Assembly: GCA_905178155.1 (NCBI GenBank)
Contig: CAJINV010000005.1
Location: 6,594,153-6,658,152, forward strand
Direction: 5' to 3'
Source of the DNA: Amoebophrya sp. A120
Taxonomy: Eukaryota > Sar > Dinophyceae > Syndiniales > Amoebophryaceae
DNA: 64,000 nucleotides
The notes beneath the pieces are model-generated. The model was not told the origin of the DNA. It did no database searches and saw only the letters and a list, made by a program, of their open reading frames with translations. This document shows positions 36,101 through 47,581 of this stretch, piece by piece; positions within the stretch are counted from its first letter, which is position 1; every line of letters starts with the position of its first letter. The translations under genes and the position numbers were made by a program.

Positions 36101-37182
36101 CATTTCCACGGGAGTAATGGCTTAGTTTCGCAACATGGCGACTCGTTGTTGTACCACCACACCTCGCAACTCTCCAGCGGCCAGCAAACTTCAAACTCCC
36201 TGAATTGGCAGACCTCGGGGTTTCAAAGCACGTATGTCATCACCCGGGAGCAGTCGGATGTGACGGGGAATTCGAATTTGTCGGGGGATCAGGAGCAGAA
36301 TTTGAAAAATTGTAATGCGGACGAAGAAGAGGACAGCTACGAAAATTTTAAGGCCTTCGGTAATAGGTCTGATCTTGGCGCAGGAAGTTGTACGGAGCAG
36401 GGAGCTATTAACCCCGAGGTGCGAGAAAAAGCGAAGAATTATAACAACACCCTGGTAGAGGGAGGCAATGGTGGCTCTGTTCCTCGAGGTGGGATGAACA
36501 AGCATCATGAGCAACAAACGTCATCATCTTCATCACCACAGATTGCGAATTACAACACGACAGCAGCTGCTGCAAAAACTTCTACCTTTCACGGGACGGT
36601 ACTCTCTCCGGTGCTGCAAAGTAGAAGGACGACTGAAAGTTTGCTATCGACGCCGCGCTTCGGCGAAGCGAGTCCTCCTGCCTGTCGCTGCTGTTGCACC
36701 ACTTCGGCGGGAAGCTTCTCAACAGCTCCCACTTGCAAGCTTCTATTTTCACGCCGTGGGCGCAGAGTGCTGCGAGTCTGATCCTCAGCCACGGGTGCGA
36801 AAATTTGGTAAATCAGAAGCACAACTCCATGACCACGCTGATCGCCCTAGCTTACTACACCGAGACCCTCTGCATCAGCGACCAGAAGGCCACCGCCATT
36901 GCGAAGATTCTACTGGACTTCGGAGCGGATTTGACTGCTACCCGACTGGGGGAGACAGCCTTGGACTACGCAGTGAAATCCGGCAAAACGGAGCTTGCGT
37001 CTCTGCTAAGGATGGAGGAACTTGCGGCGAAATCCACCCGGGATGAGCTGGACAGATCTCTTGCTCTTGGCGGTGCAGGAGGGGCGTCAGCTGGATCGGG
37101 TTCGGGTGCTGCGGTCGGGAGCTCTGGGAGCGGATCGGGTGGGAGTGGGGGCACGGATCCGAAGCGGCGCCGGGTTGGGTAG
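33194..37182 (+). CDS. ankyrin-like repeat protein with internal duplication (631 aa)
   Basis: Exons: 33194-33364, 33516-33566, 33735-34904, then 36679-37182 if the 1774-bp insertion is removed. Two halves of about 165 residues resemble each other: DVEYFKSAQGMTEPEKSVTE with FLAIAHLVEQ, and DVKRFRDAETMPEPRKSLEQ with FLAVADILKD; each is followed by a stretch with VALCV-ASK/N and EVL. Ankyrin-like segments occur later (CPVAIAIQAGNYAGLDLLLK, AVTIAIEGGDLNALQLMLDN, and the C-terminal ILLDFGADLTATRLGETALD). The end is Gly/Ser-rich and closes with a basic PKRRRVG, a possible nuclear signal. Function unknown. If the insertion is not removed, the frame shifts and the product stops at 34991. Confidence 0.7.
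33365..33515 (+). other. GT-AG spliceosomal intron
   Basis: Donor AAGCAG|GTGATG, acceptor CGTCACAG|GCTATT, phase 0. Contains TTTGTCATGC. No TIR. Confidence 0.85.
33567..33729. mobile_element. introner, family G
   Basis: Left TATGCATTGCAAAAGTA, right CGTTTTGCAGAGGATA; TSD acccg/accac (weak); phase 0. Joins LAKNP-YHNAKSVVA. Confidence 0.8.
34873..36678 (+). mobile_element. 1774-bp insertion of Mei2-like gene sequence, 32-bp direct repeats
   Basis: TCGACGCCGCGCTTCGGCGA and 12 further bases are repeated exactly at 34873-34904 and 36647-36678. The sequence between is a diverged copy of Mei2-like exons 16803-18776 and remains open (613 codons) in that gene's frame. It lacks the introner present in the source. 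The un-inserted ankyrin-like frame (ALRRSESS-CLSLLLHHFGG) is restored by removing one repeat unit. Duplication with target duplication, a retrocopy, intronisation or misassembly are all possible. Confidence 0.7.
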
Positions 37183-38131
37183 AGGTGAGCGGAGTCATTC
37201 CTGTGGTTGATACTTCTTTCACACAAGACGATGTCGAGGGATTTGGATGGGTTGTTGGGGGCTCTGTCCGTTTTTTATATCCATTTTTTATATCCATTTT
37301 TTTTACATCCATTTTTTTGAGAAGCGCAAATGTTAATGTAGGGAAAAGAAGGCCCGTGTCGGTGTCCGTCCCTTTCCGGTTAAGGGCACAATTCCATCAG
37401 AATCAAAACAAAGTTTGCGAAGGATGTCTCTCACTGTTGGAGGACCAAAAATCGACGATCCTTTTATTTTCAAAATAAGTCTATCGCATCCTGTAAATCA
37501 AAAATAAATCCTATCCGCACAACATGGTGATGTGATTGCGTGAGGGACTGCACTTCCTCGTTCGGTTACCCTTGGTGGTCCTTCTTCCTTGTGATCACAG
37601 GTGTTGCCCATCTTCTGTTACTTCGTTCATGATGAAGAATTGCGTTTGAAGAGTTCGAGAGGAAAGAGAGAGGAAGAGTGGTAGTCGATAGTGCAGCAAA
37701 AGGAAGAACATCGTCAAAAGTGGCGTCGTGGTCGTAATTATGCGGAGCAAATAGTAGAAGTTCCGAGACCGCGACTCCGCACGAGCGAAAAATACCTCGT
37801 GCAAACGGAGGAATGCTTGTGCTTCTCGGATGAAGCGGAGTTCTTTTGCTTTTCTCGTGTGCAGGATCTTCGGGCTCCGTGTAGATAGTTGTGCATCAGG
37901 CTGTAATGTTGATTTGTCTTGTGCGATGGCATGATCGTGGTTCTGACCACAACTTCTGTTCTTGGATTCATCAGTGTCAGTCATCCCTGAAAGTAGTCTC
38001 GTCCTGCAGCGAGCGTTTACCTCGCTATAGTACAGGGCTCGTGAGGTTGAGTTGTGCGGAACCAAACGAGAGAGAGAGAGTTTAAAGGTCCTTCTATCTT
38101 TTGCACCGCGCGCGAAGAAAGATCAACTGAA
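37183..38131. other. intergenic region
   Basis: It contains a short T-rich tandem repeat (37269-37315, unit ATATCCATTTTTT and variants). Otherwise no gene, RNA or introner is recognisable. Confidence 0.6.
37269..37315. repeat. T-rich tandem repeat
   Basis: TATCCATTTTTT-type units, about three copies, 90 bp after the ankyrin-like stop codon. Confidence 0.8.
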
Positions 38132-41100
38132 ATGTCGAATCCCCAGTGTGACCCGTACAACAGACAACGCCGCGGGGCTGCGCCAGGTCCAAACCCCATC
38201 CACCCTTCCTCCCGCACGACGACTCGCGACAACTACTCTGAGACCGAAGTGGAGTCCAATGCGGAGCAGAGCTTATGCGTTGCAAAGATGGGTGGGTCTG
38301 GAAGGTTGCAACCTGTCATGCTAATTTTGGATAGTGCAAATCCAAATGCAAAAATCTGTGTTGCATGATTACCAAAAGCCGTCCACTTTTGACAAAGCTG
38401 AGAGGGAGTTTCTCATGCAGACGAGGCATGATAGAGGTCGGACAGAATCTGTCGTGCTGGGTCATGTATGACAGACCTCACGCGTCATGGAAAACCTGCA
38501 TGACAAGTCTTCCAACCTTCCAGACCTTTTTACATTTGATAGAGCTCCTTGCTCGATGATTTCGAAGACCAGGAGGATTACCTGGGCTTCGGCACCTACA
38601 ACTTTGGCGGCGGAAGTCGGAACAACAGCAAAATAAATCCGGCACAATCTAATTTTCGAAGCCTGCAAGAACAACAACAAGCGACGCAACTTCAAAGCGG
38701 AAGTCCAGCGGGAAGAAGTGTTAATCCGTTCTTCAACAAAGCCAGACTGCAGCTTCCGAAAAACACCGTGACCGGCGAGCAAATCTCCCAGTGGCTGCTC
38801 AAGCTCGGGTTCTGCCACAGCTACGAGGACTGCGTCGTGGCGATAAAAATTTTACTTAAGGACGAATTTCTGCTGCCATTCAACTACAACAGTGGTTCTG
38901 GAGATTTACTACAGTCAGCCACCAAGTCGTACTACAGCCAGCACTTTTACCGGCCCACCGGCGCAGCTCCTGCTAGTACAACGCGTGACAGCAGGGGAGA
39001 TGGGACGCGGTTCGAAGACGATGAGGAAGAGGATTTAGTTGTGACAGACGAACTGTTAGCTACTTCGCAAGATCATGCTGCCGGTAACAACAACAACAAC
39101 AGCAACTCCACACCTCCGACCACTGGACCCCAGTCGCTGCGGAGGGAAAACCAGGAAAGAAGAGGTTTTCTCGAGCGGTCCATCATAGAACCCGTGTTGC
39201 ACTCGATCTTTGTCGGTGCGGACGACAGCGGTTCAAGTATCCTGAGTAAAAACGTACCCACACCAGAGTCAAGATGGGGAATCGGCTAGACAAATCCACA
39301 AGTTTTGGCTGTTTTGCATGACAAATTTGGATTCGTAGTGTAGTGCTGTTTGAGCTAGCTCAGCAGCATCACAGATCTAGCATACCATTCTGATTGGAGC
39401 ATGACAAATTGCAAAACACGACTAGAAAATGCTTCTCATGGAGCTCCGCATGAGAAACATTTTCCGCATGCAGATTTGCATTACAACTCTGGCGTGGGTA
39501 CGTTTTTGCTCAGGATATCAAGTTCCTCCGAAGACGAACCCAAAATCACCGCTTATGGGTGTGTCAGGATCGAAATCGTCCAAGTTGAAAGAATTTGTAT
39601 TGCATATAATGCATGACGCGAGGCACGTGTGTTGTAGAGCAGGCAAGTGAGGCCGATTGTAAGCCTGTTTGGGGGTAGAGCTCGAGCTGCTAGAGTAGCA
39701 TGAGAAAATCGCTCTTCTTTGCCTAAACAGCATGACAAACTAGATTTAAGGACCGCCAAAATTTGTCATGCGCCACTTAGAAACTGGGTTCCGACTGGCA
39801 TCCATTTTTTGCATGACAAATCATTTCACCTTTGTCGATTTCGATCCTGGCAGTTCCATACCGCGTCCTCCACATCCTACATGTCCGCGCTGTGGGGCTT
39901 TTGCCGGCGGAACCCGCTGCCGGGGAGCGGGGCGTTTGCGAAGAACTTGAACGTGCGGCTGTACCACATCAACCACGTGGTTGGTCATGCAATGACAAAC
40001 AAGAACAAAACCAACCTGAACAAACGAGTAAATAAGCCACAGATGGTAAAATTGGGAAAATCGTTGGAGAACACGATTGTCGTCGAGGTTAATAACAGAA
40101 GCCAAACTTGTTCTTCTACCTTTGGAGGATCTGCTTCACAGCAACGAAACTACACGTCGTTGATCAATGATGAGAAAGAGAACTGCTTCCACATAGAAGA
40201 TTTGCCGTACCTCTACCACATTCTCTCCACCGCGTTGGGCTGGAACGTAAACAGTTTCTTCCGGGATAGGAACGCGGCGGCTCCTGCGGAAGATGTCGAA
40301 CTTGCGCCAAGCGAAAACGGGAAAGGTTCAACGAGAAGTCAGCATAGCTCACCTTCCACGATCGCTGGAACGACGACAGTTCTAGCCCAGCAGACCGCCT
40401 TTTTCACCTACAAAACAGTCCCGATCCTTGACAGCTTGCAAGAAGAACGACACCTTCTAGAACCGGACAACGCATCAACAACGAGAACAACGCACGTGAC
40501 GCCGAGGACGATCCACACCACTGCAGACAAGAACAGGAATGAACTTCTGCCAGACTTGTTGAACGATGCAAACGAAAGTAAAGATAGGGAAAACAGTAAA
40601 GAGTCCGCAAAATCTCTTACCTCTACTTCTCAACATCAACCGGCGCAAACTAATTATTCGGAGTCCGAGGGGATGCTGACTGCGCGCGACGAGATTCTTG
40701 CAGATAGTATGAACCACGTGCAGGCCCAGGCCAGTTCCGGCGCGGACGAGCAGAGTCAGGAAGAAATGTTGACCGCGAGGGAAGAGTTCAGTCAATTCGG
40801 TCCGCGTATCAAGCACAAAAATGTCTGGGTCTGGAAGAATGCATGTTTGTCATGCTTGTCTGGCATGCCTCTTAGATCTGTCATGCACGTTACCCAAGAG
40901 CTCCATTTTTCTGTGATGCAGAAACGCAGTCTGTCATGCAGAATAGGCAACACCTAGAGGCTCAGCAACTTGTCATGCTGAGCCAGCATTTGTGGCCTCA
41001 TCATGAGACGCCACCCAGCATCACAAGTTTCCAGACCCAGACATTTTTACATTTGATACCGCGAGGCGAGGAACTACGTGGGTCTTTCGGCGACATCCCC

Positions 41101-44100
41101 GAGGAGTTTTCGCCTGTGAAACGGAATATCAGTGCAGCTGGGTCGACGTCCCCGTTCTTTGATAGAAGTAGTTCTCGCATTTCTTCTGACAACTTTCTCC
41201 GGTACAACACGCCGCTCTCCCTCGTCGCGCACGGAAAAGTGGTGGAATTTTCCAAGAAGGTCGACTTTTTGGAGCCGAATGGCGTGCGGAAGTCGAAGCT
41301 CCAGCTGAAACTCCGGGAGGACTATTCCGAACTTGACCCTCAGAGTAATCCAAGCTTCGGCCAGGGAGCGCCCGGGCATTTGTTCACCTTCTGCAAGGTG
41401 CCGAACCAAGATTTGTTGTACGATGATATTAACCCCCACCACGTCGGGTCCCTCCGTGGTTACTACGGAGGTGGAACATCAGGTGGTCCTTGCACGCAAT
41501 CCACAACGGCTACTTCCGGATCGGAAGCGAGTGAAAGAGGGCGGAACAATTATCGCGGTACTACTTCTCCCAGCGAAATAAACGACGTGATCCACTACGG
41601 CGATTTACTTCTGCTGCAACCCAAAGTCGCCAAGGCGTCGGACGAGCTAGATTTCCAGAACTTCGGCACCTACTGCATGTTGGTGTCGGCCCGGTTCGGG
41701 GTCAGCGGCCCGGTGGACCTGAGCGACGAATTCAATTCCGGAGTGATTCTGCTAACGTCCAACGCGGTAATAAAAGACCCGGACATCGACGAACACGCAA
41801 CCGCGTCGGTGCCGCTGGTGCCCACAGACCTCACCGCCCTGTCCCTAATCAAGCGCAACGCAATTCGGCTTGGCGGCTACATCGGGTTCTACAGTGACGG
41901 CACGGTGAATTACCTGGAGCCGCAAACCGCGACAAACAAGGACGCGGCCAGTAGTACCCTATGTAAAAACGTCCCCACCCCATGGTCAAGATGGGGACTT
42001 TGCAAGACGAACCTAGGAGTTTTGGGAGTTACGCATGACAAGTTGCACTCCGTAGTGTAGGGCAGGTTAGAAAGTGCAGCCGCGTCACAGATCCATCTGC
42101 TTATCCTGTTCCCAGCATCACAAATTCCAAAACACGACTGGAATGGTCTACCATGGGTATGCGCATCACAAATGTCCTTGTCATTGTAAATCTGCATGGC
42201 AACTCTGGGGTGGGGACGTTTTTCCTCAGGATAAGTAGCGGCGGGTCGACACTGTTCACGAAAACGACGACGGTAGACCAGCGGATTTTGCATCAACTAG
42301 TCCCCTCCACGTTCCAGATTTTGCCGGCTACTTCGCGGTCAAGGTCTCAGCAACACTACCAGCATTTTGGAAACAATGGTAACCACAGCGCCAGCAGCAC
42401 ATCACCTGCTCTACAACAACTTCCGGACGCAACCTCTTTCGAAAGTTTTTACTCGGTCGGGAGCGAAAATTTTTATAACGGAAACCACAGAGACGGAGCA
42501 ATGGTAAGTAGTAGCACCACAACCTCGTCCACACAAGAAGAAACGACAACTTTTTCCCTCTTAGTATACAACATTTGGATGATGCCGAAGTTGCTGACCG
42601 ACTGGTTACCCAAAGCGCTGAACCTGTCTCCCGGGAAATTTTACCGGTCTCGCCTGATCCCGCACAAAATTCCCAAGACCGACGTGCTGGTGTTCTGTGA
42701 AGCCTTTTTATCGCAAGAAAAAAGTGGTACAGTTACACATTGTGTTGCAGGCCAAGCAAGACAGGCAATCTCTGTAATGCCGGATCTGCATAGGAGCCTC
42801 GTTTCGTAGGTGTTTCCCGTAGGATTTCTGCATTACAAGTTTTCTCTCTCATGCAGAGAAATTTGTGTTGCTGAATTCACTACAAATGTGTAACTGTAAC
42901 ACTTTTTTCGTGGGATACTTTTGCGACTTGGAGATGGACCTGATCGGGCAGATTCTGCGGATATGCAAGAAAAAAAGAAGAATTGTAAGTTTGTGTTGCG
43001 AAGGAGACAAGACAGTCACACTTGTCATGCTGGATGTGCGTCATAGGCTTGCTCCATACGCGTTTTCACGCACTCGCTGCGCTGCATTACAAGTTGTTTC
43101 TGTAATGCAAAACAAATTTGTGATGCCACTCTCATACTAAGTACACACTTACACATTTTTTTTTTCGGGCATAGTGGAAGCAGTACGGCTACTGCTATGA
43201 CACCGTGGCGCCCCTGTCCGCGATCCTGAACTCGGGCGTGAAGATTTACTCCAAGCTATCCTATGTAGAAACGTCCCCACCCCATAGTCAAGCTGTACAC
43301 ACAAATTACATGATCAAGCATGACACACATAGATCCGTACACCTTTGCAAATGCTTCGCTCTAGTGCGTTGCATTCTGGTTTTTGTTTTACATCATTTTC
43401 ATTTTCACATACTCATTATAAAAATACATACACATAAGTAGATTATAGTCATTCTAATTGCGCGAAAGTAGTTGGTTGCGGACGGTAGTAGTTTCAGCGA
43501 ATGGTAGTGAGCCGGCACCCTCGGTGTGCCATTCGCATGACCTTGATTCTACTTACGCGAGCACCCACAGGCTCCGAGTTGCCTATGTTCTAGGTCAGAA
43601 CAGCGACCCGACCAGAGCCTGCGGGACCCCGAGGGCAGAAGTCCCCAACCCCTACAAGCACGCGCATAGCAATAAATACAGTACTATATATTAACAATGG
43701 CCACATAGAATAGCACGTTTTTCTCTTCTCGTCGTAGTTGGTTCTCCACACTCCTTTCCTGAAAATTTGAAGTTTCTCTGTGCTTTATTTTGGTCTCTTC
43801 CAGTACATAAACACCCCATAGTCAAGCTGGGAAATGTGCTAGACAAATCAATTACCTTTGGTCGCTGCGCATGACAAGTTTGGCCTCGTAGTGCGATTCT
43901 GTTTAGCTAGCGTCAGCAGCATGACAGATCTAGCACATCATGCCCATCCGAGCATCACAAACTCGAAAGCACGACTGGAAAACGCTGCTCATGGGGTTCC
44001 GCATGAGAAACATTTTTACTATGCAGCTTTGCATGACAGCTATGGGGCGGGTGCGTTTTTGCATAGGATAAATGCACAAGATTTTGAAAGCGGAATCGAA

Positions 44101-46648
44101 AATTTTTGAAAAGTGGAGCGGTGACGTATCATATGTAAAAACACCCCCACACCACAGTCAAGATGGGAAGTCTGCAACACAAATCCCCAAGTTTTGGGAG
44201 TTCTGCATGACAAATTTGGCCACATGGTGTAATCCTGTTTGGCTAGTTCAGCAGCATCACAGACCTAGCGCATCATGCCGATTGGAGCATGACAAATCTC
44301 GCAACACGACTAAAAAATGCCTCTCTCGGGGCTCCGCATGAGAAGCATTTTTACCATGCAGGTTTGCATGACAACTCTGGGGTCGTGGGGGCGTTTTTGC
44401 ATAGGATATGACGAGGGCGCTGCGAGCAAGGGCGTTACGTACGCGGAGATTGTGATGCACCAAAAGAGTTTTCACGTGTTCGCGGCGCACTTGCAGGCGT
44501 GGGAGAGCGCCAACGCGGTGAAGGCGAGGGAGTCGCAGATTTTAGAAATTCACGACTTCATCCAGGCGCAGGACATTCCGGAAACGGAGCCGGTCTTCAT
44601 CGTGGGGATATGCAAAAAGATACAACTTCTGCGCAAAAGTTGACTTTGTCATCATGCTAGAAGAGATCAGGGCAAATTTCTACGGCAATTTCAAAATTAT
44701 TGTTTTTGTCATGCGTTCGCGTTTAGGTTCACTTCGAGAGCAGCAACTTTTGCCATGCATACAGGGATCTGAACATCGACTTTTTTGACCGGAGTGGGGA
44801 ATACGAGTTTTTGATCTCCTCGCTCGACGCCGACAATTATCTGAACAACAGTATTTGGCAGACGTACCAGAAAACTACGCGACCAGGATTTCCGCCGAGT
44901 CGGATGACTCCCATATCACAAGGAAAAATCCCCCCTCCCCATATCAAAACGAAGTTTCTGATGCTGGATATGCGTACACAAATCCGACTTGTCTTGCAGT
45001 AGAGCACTGCGGCCGGATCCGCAGCCTAGGTAGGAGCGTTTTGGTCTAGTTGGCATTGCAAACGGCTACCCTATACCTAGGACCAGCAGCATGCCAAATC
45101 GCTTCCGCAATTGGTTGGATGCCTCTGCTCTTGTCTTCTTGCAAGACAAACCTGATTTGTGGTCACAAATCAGCAATGCAAATTTTCGCAAAGAGAAAGA
45201 TACCTTTTCAATATGGGGAGGGGGGATTTTTCCTCTCAATATCCCAACGCGGCCGCACGTGTGGAGAAAAAAGTGCAGCAGTACTACGCGAAAAGCATGG
45301 TGGCCGCCGGCGGGGAGGAAGTGAAGCAGCTGGAGACGGATCATTTGTTAAAGAACAACGAGTATGGATTGTAAAAATGTCTGGGGCTGGAAAATTGCTA
45401 CATTTGTCTTGCATGTCTGACATGACTCAAGAATCTGTGATGCATGGGCACGAAGCGGTCCTCTTACCTGTCACGCAAGAACGCAGTTTGCCATGCGGAA
45501 CACGCAACACATAGGAGCCCAAAAATTTGTCATGCTTGGCTTCGTATTGCAGTGGGCCTCTCATTCACCTCTAGCATTACAAGTTTCCAGACCCAGACAT
45601 ATTTGCAATGCATAACGAGGAAGAGAATTCCGACGGCATGATCAACAGCAACGACGAGGAAGAAGCGGAAGAGATCATTACCACCAAACCGGCGACCGAA
45701 ATGGGCATGGACGCCTTGAGTTCCGTGAAAATTTTAACCAAGACAAGCCCAGCGAAAAACAAGAATTTGAAAACCACGGTGGGCGGACCTTCGGGCGGCA
45801 TGCCGAGCCAGGGCGAGGGAGAGGACGAGGAAAATTTATTGAACGCGGATTTTGCAACTGATGCAACCACCGGTCGTAGTTCAAAAAAGGAGAAAAAGAA
45901 GAAATCTTCAGCGAAAAAATCAGAGGGTGATAATTCTCACCCCGTGGTCTCCTCTTCTTCCGGTTTGTTGAACGACAAAACGTCGGGAAATAAACAAAAT
46001 ATGAACCAACGTGCGAAGGAAAACGAGGTTTTTTCTTCCCCGTTGTTCCACGACCGGTTCGTGGAAGTGGGAAATCTTGCGGAAAACAAGAGTCCTGTTT
46101 CTGGATCAACTTCCAGCAGTACTAGAACCACCTCCAAGCAGCAGAATAGTTGTACTAAACCACATCTGCTGCCGCACGACTGGGCCTTTTCCGTCGATCC
46201 GGCGCTGAATCAGTGGATGCAGCTGGGCTCCATCAGTGCCGATGACAAGGCCCAGTGCTTGGACCACATTCTCGTGTCCCGACGACATCTCCAGCCCAAA
46301 CTGGTGAGCAGTAGAGATCATCAGGATCCCGCGGTAGTACCGAGCGGCGCCCAAGCAGCTGTAAACACCGTAAAGGTACTCCGGCTGCGGGCGCGAGAGG
46401 ACGAAGCCTTCCCGCACGATGCTGCAACAGGAGCAAACACGACCACCTCGGGAGGCGATGGAAACAGTGGGAGGAGTAAAAATGCGGTCGCGCCGGAGAT
46501 CATGAGCAGAGACGAAAACAACTCTACGAATAATTCATTGTCGCCAAGCAAGGGATCAAGGGCGGCGCGGAGGAAAGACGGCATTGAAGTAATGGAAATG
46601 CGGGATTTGTCGGACCACTTTCCTATCATGGGAACTTTTCGCTTTTGA
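38132..46648 (+). CDS. neutral sphingomyelinase-like phosphodiesterase (1606 aa)
   Basis: Exons: 38132-38273, 38547-39237, 39523-39553, 39866-40806, 41064-41954, 42239-42708, 42923-42961, 43179-43256, 44076-44126, 44414-44607, 44766-44913, 45247-45362, 45620-46648. The first 1000 residues are a long, partly low-complexity extension. The C-terminal 600 residues have the DNase I-fold sphingomyelinase signature: YNIWMMP (from about residue 1009), CEAF with Glu1053, FAAHLQAW with His1137, GDLN with Asp1177 and Asn1179, LDHIL with Asp1479, and SDHFP with His1597. These cover metal binding and general acid/base roles, so catalysis is likely retained: hydrolysis of sphingomyelin to ceramide and phosphocholine. 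The motifs lie on seven separate exons. Insertions between motifs (Ser/Asn-rich, 45620-46200) make it longer than bacterial or animal relatives. Substrate preference is inferred from family only. Confidence 0.85.
38274..38541. mobile_element. introner, family A
   Basis: TATG left end, GATA right end, perfect TSD gagct; phase 1. Joins VESNAEQS-SLLDDFEDQ. Confidence 0.92.
39238..39517. mobile_element. introner, family B
   Basis: TIR TATCCTGAGTAAAAACGTAC, perfect TSD tcaag; phase 2. Confidence 0.94.
39554..39860. mobile_element. introner, family E
   Basis: Left TATGGGTGTGTCAGGATCGA, right CGATCCTGGCAGTTCCATA; TSD ccgct/ccgcg; phase 0. The exon before it is only about 31 nt. Confidence 0.9.
40807..41058. 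mobile_element. introner, family A
   Basis: Perfect TSD ccgcg; phase 2. Body similar to 60732-60991. Joins SQFGPR-GEELRGS. Confidence 0.92.
41955..42233. mobile_element. introner, family B
   Basis: Left end mutated to TACC; right end GATA; perfect TSD agtag; phase 2. It shows that TATC is not absolutely required at one end. Confidence 0.9.
42709..42917. mobile_element. introner, family C, inside the sphingomyelinase domain
   Basis: TIR TATCGCAAGAAAAAAGTGGT and its inverse; perfect TSD ctttt; phase 1. Removal joins the catalytic CEAF to CDLEMDLIGQ. Confidence 0.95.
42962..43173. mobile_element. introner, family C
   Basis: TATGCAAGAAAAAAAGAAG left, TTTTTTTTTTCGGGCATA right; TSD gcgga/gtgga; phase 1. 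The preceding exon is 39 nt. Confidence 0.86.
43257..44070. mobile_element. introner, family B, 814 bp, carrying a nested insertion
   Basis: Left TATCCTATGTAGAAACGTCC and right GGGTGCGTTTTTGCATAGGATA are family B ends; TSD caagc/aatgc (diverged). Removal joins SGVKIYSK-HKILKAES in frame, as the sphingomyelinase fold expects. Confidence 0.85.
43296..43829. mobile_element. nested insertion with 18-bp direct repeats
   Basis: CACCCCATAGTCAAGCTG occurs at 43278-43295 and 43812-43829. The enclosed 516 bp has no TIR and no substantial open frame; its middle (43450-43680) is GC-richer and could be a small RNA-derived head. Unrelated in sequence to the nested insertion at 21481. Confidence 0.65.
44127..44408. 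mobile_element. introner, family B
   Basis: Left TATCATATGTAAAAACACCC, right GCGTTTTTGCATAGGATA; perfect TSD tgacg; phase 1. Joins EKWSGD-EGAASKGVTY. Confidence 0.93.
44609..44761. mobile_element. introner at the catalytic GDLN motif
   Basis: Left TATGCAAAAAGATACAACT, right CAACTTTTGCCATGCATA; TSD imperfect (gggga against caggg). Frame and motif require joining GTGGGG (ending 44607) to GATCTGAAC (from 44766), which gives VGDLN. Confidence 0.75.
44914..45241. mobile_element. introner, family D
   Basis: Left TATCACAAGGAAAAATCCCC, right GGGATTTTTCCTCTCAATA; perfect TSD tccca; phase 1. Confidence 0.9.
45363..45614. mobile_element. introner, family A
   Basis: TATG left end, CATA right end, perfect TSD acgag; phase 0. 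Confidence 0.92.
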
Positions 46649-47581
46649 TTTGAAATGATTTTTTTTGGCCCGCGTGGCAACAGTTTCCAATTGTCATGTC
46701 GTGATGTCTTGACCTTGAATCAGTTTCGTTTCTTGAAAAACCAATGCGCGACTTGTTCTACTTCTTTCAGCAGTTGTTGTGTATAATGTACAGAAAGAAC
46801 GAGGCAGCAGGGTTACTTTCTTTGTGTGCATCTTCGGGTTGTAGACGACTTCGAATGCACGGAGTTGTAATGCTACTTCTGTATGATTTTATTTTCGCCG
46901 CCATTTTTCCGGTAACCAAACCTATACCATACTGCAACTTGGACAATGAAAATGAATCGCTATGTTTTGAACTTTCGTACAAAAAGGCAAATTTGGATGC
47001 GCTGTATTTTGTATGGCAAAGGCGAGGCGAGAAGGAGAAAATCATGAAGCAAAATCCCAGCGACTACTTACAGCAGCACTCCTTGTTAGTACCACGGCGT
47101 CGGTCGTTGTCGTTCTGTATTGAGCATCCGCATCTTTACCCTTGTCGTGGACTATGAGTCTTGTCTTGCCCCGACGAGGCCCTCGAGAGTGAGCTGCTAC
47201 ACTCGCACCCCTCAATTTCACAGACCACTACGCCCCTGAGCAGACGGGGTGTCTACTGCAAAAAAGTTCCTTATACGAGTGCAAAGAAATAATCGAAAAA
47301 AAAGGTCGTTTCGTCTTTATGTGAAATTATCGAAAGAGGACGAGAGAAGTTGTGAGTAGAGCTGCAAAGAAATGGTCGTCGCTGCGCTGCAGCATCAAGC
47401 GGGAGAGTTGAAAGTAATCCACATACAAGCCACTTGCTTGATGTTGTACAAGATCTTTAGCAAAATAAAAGGAGAGCACGAGTAGGAGTACACCTGCTCA
47501 ACGCTTCATATTGAACGTTGAAAGGTGGTTTTTCACAACGCCTACTTTTCTTGGAGTGTTAGCTAGAACTAACCCAACATC
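46649..47581. other. intergenic region
   Basis: No supported gene. An open frame at 46744-47157 lacks recognisable features and is more AT-rich than the neighbouring coding exons. No introner ends are visible. Confidence 0.55.

Noticed and set aside
46744-47157. 137-codon frame between sphingomyelinase and RAD51
   Set aside because: No recognisable domain, atypical composition for exons here, and no support from flanking exons; left as intergenic.
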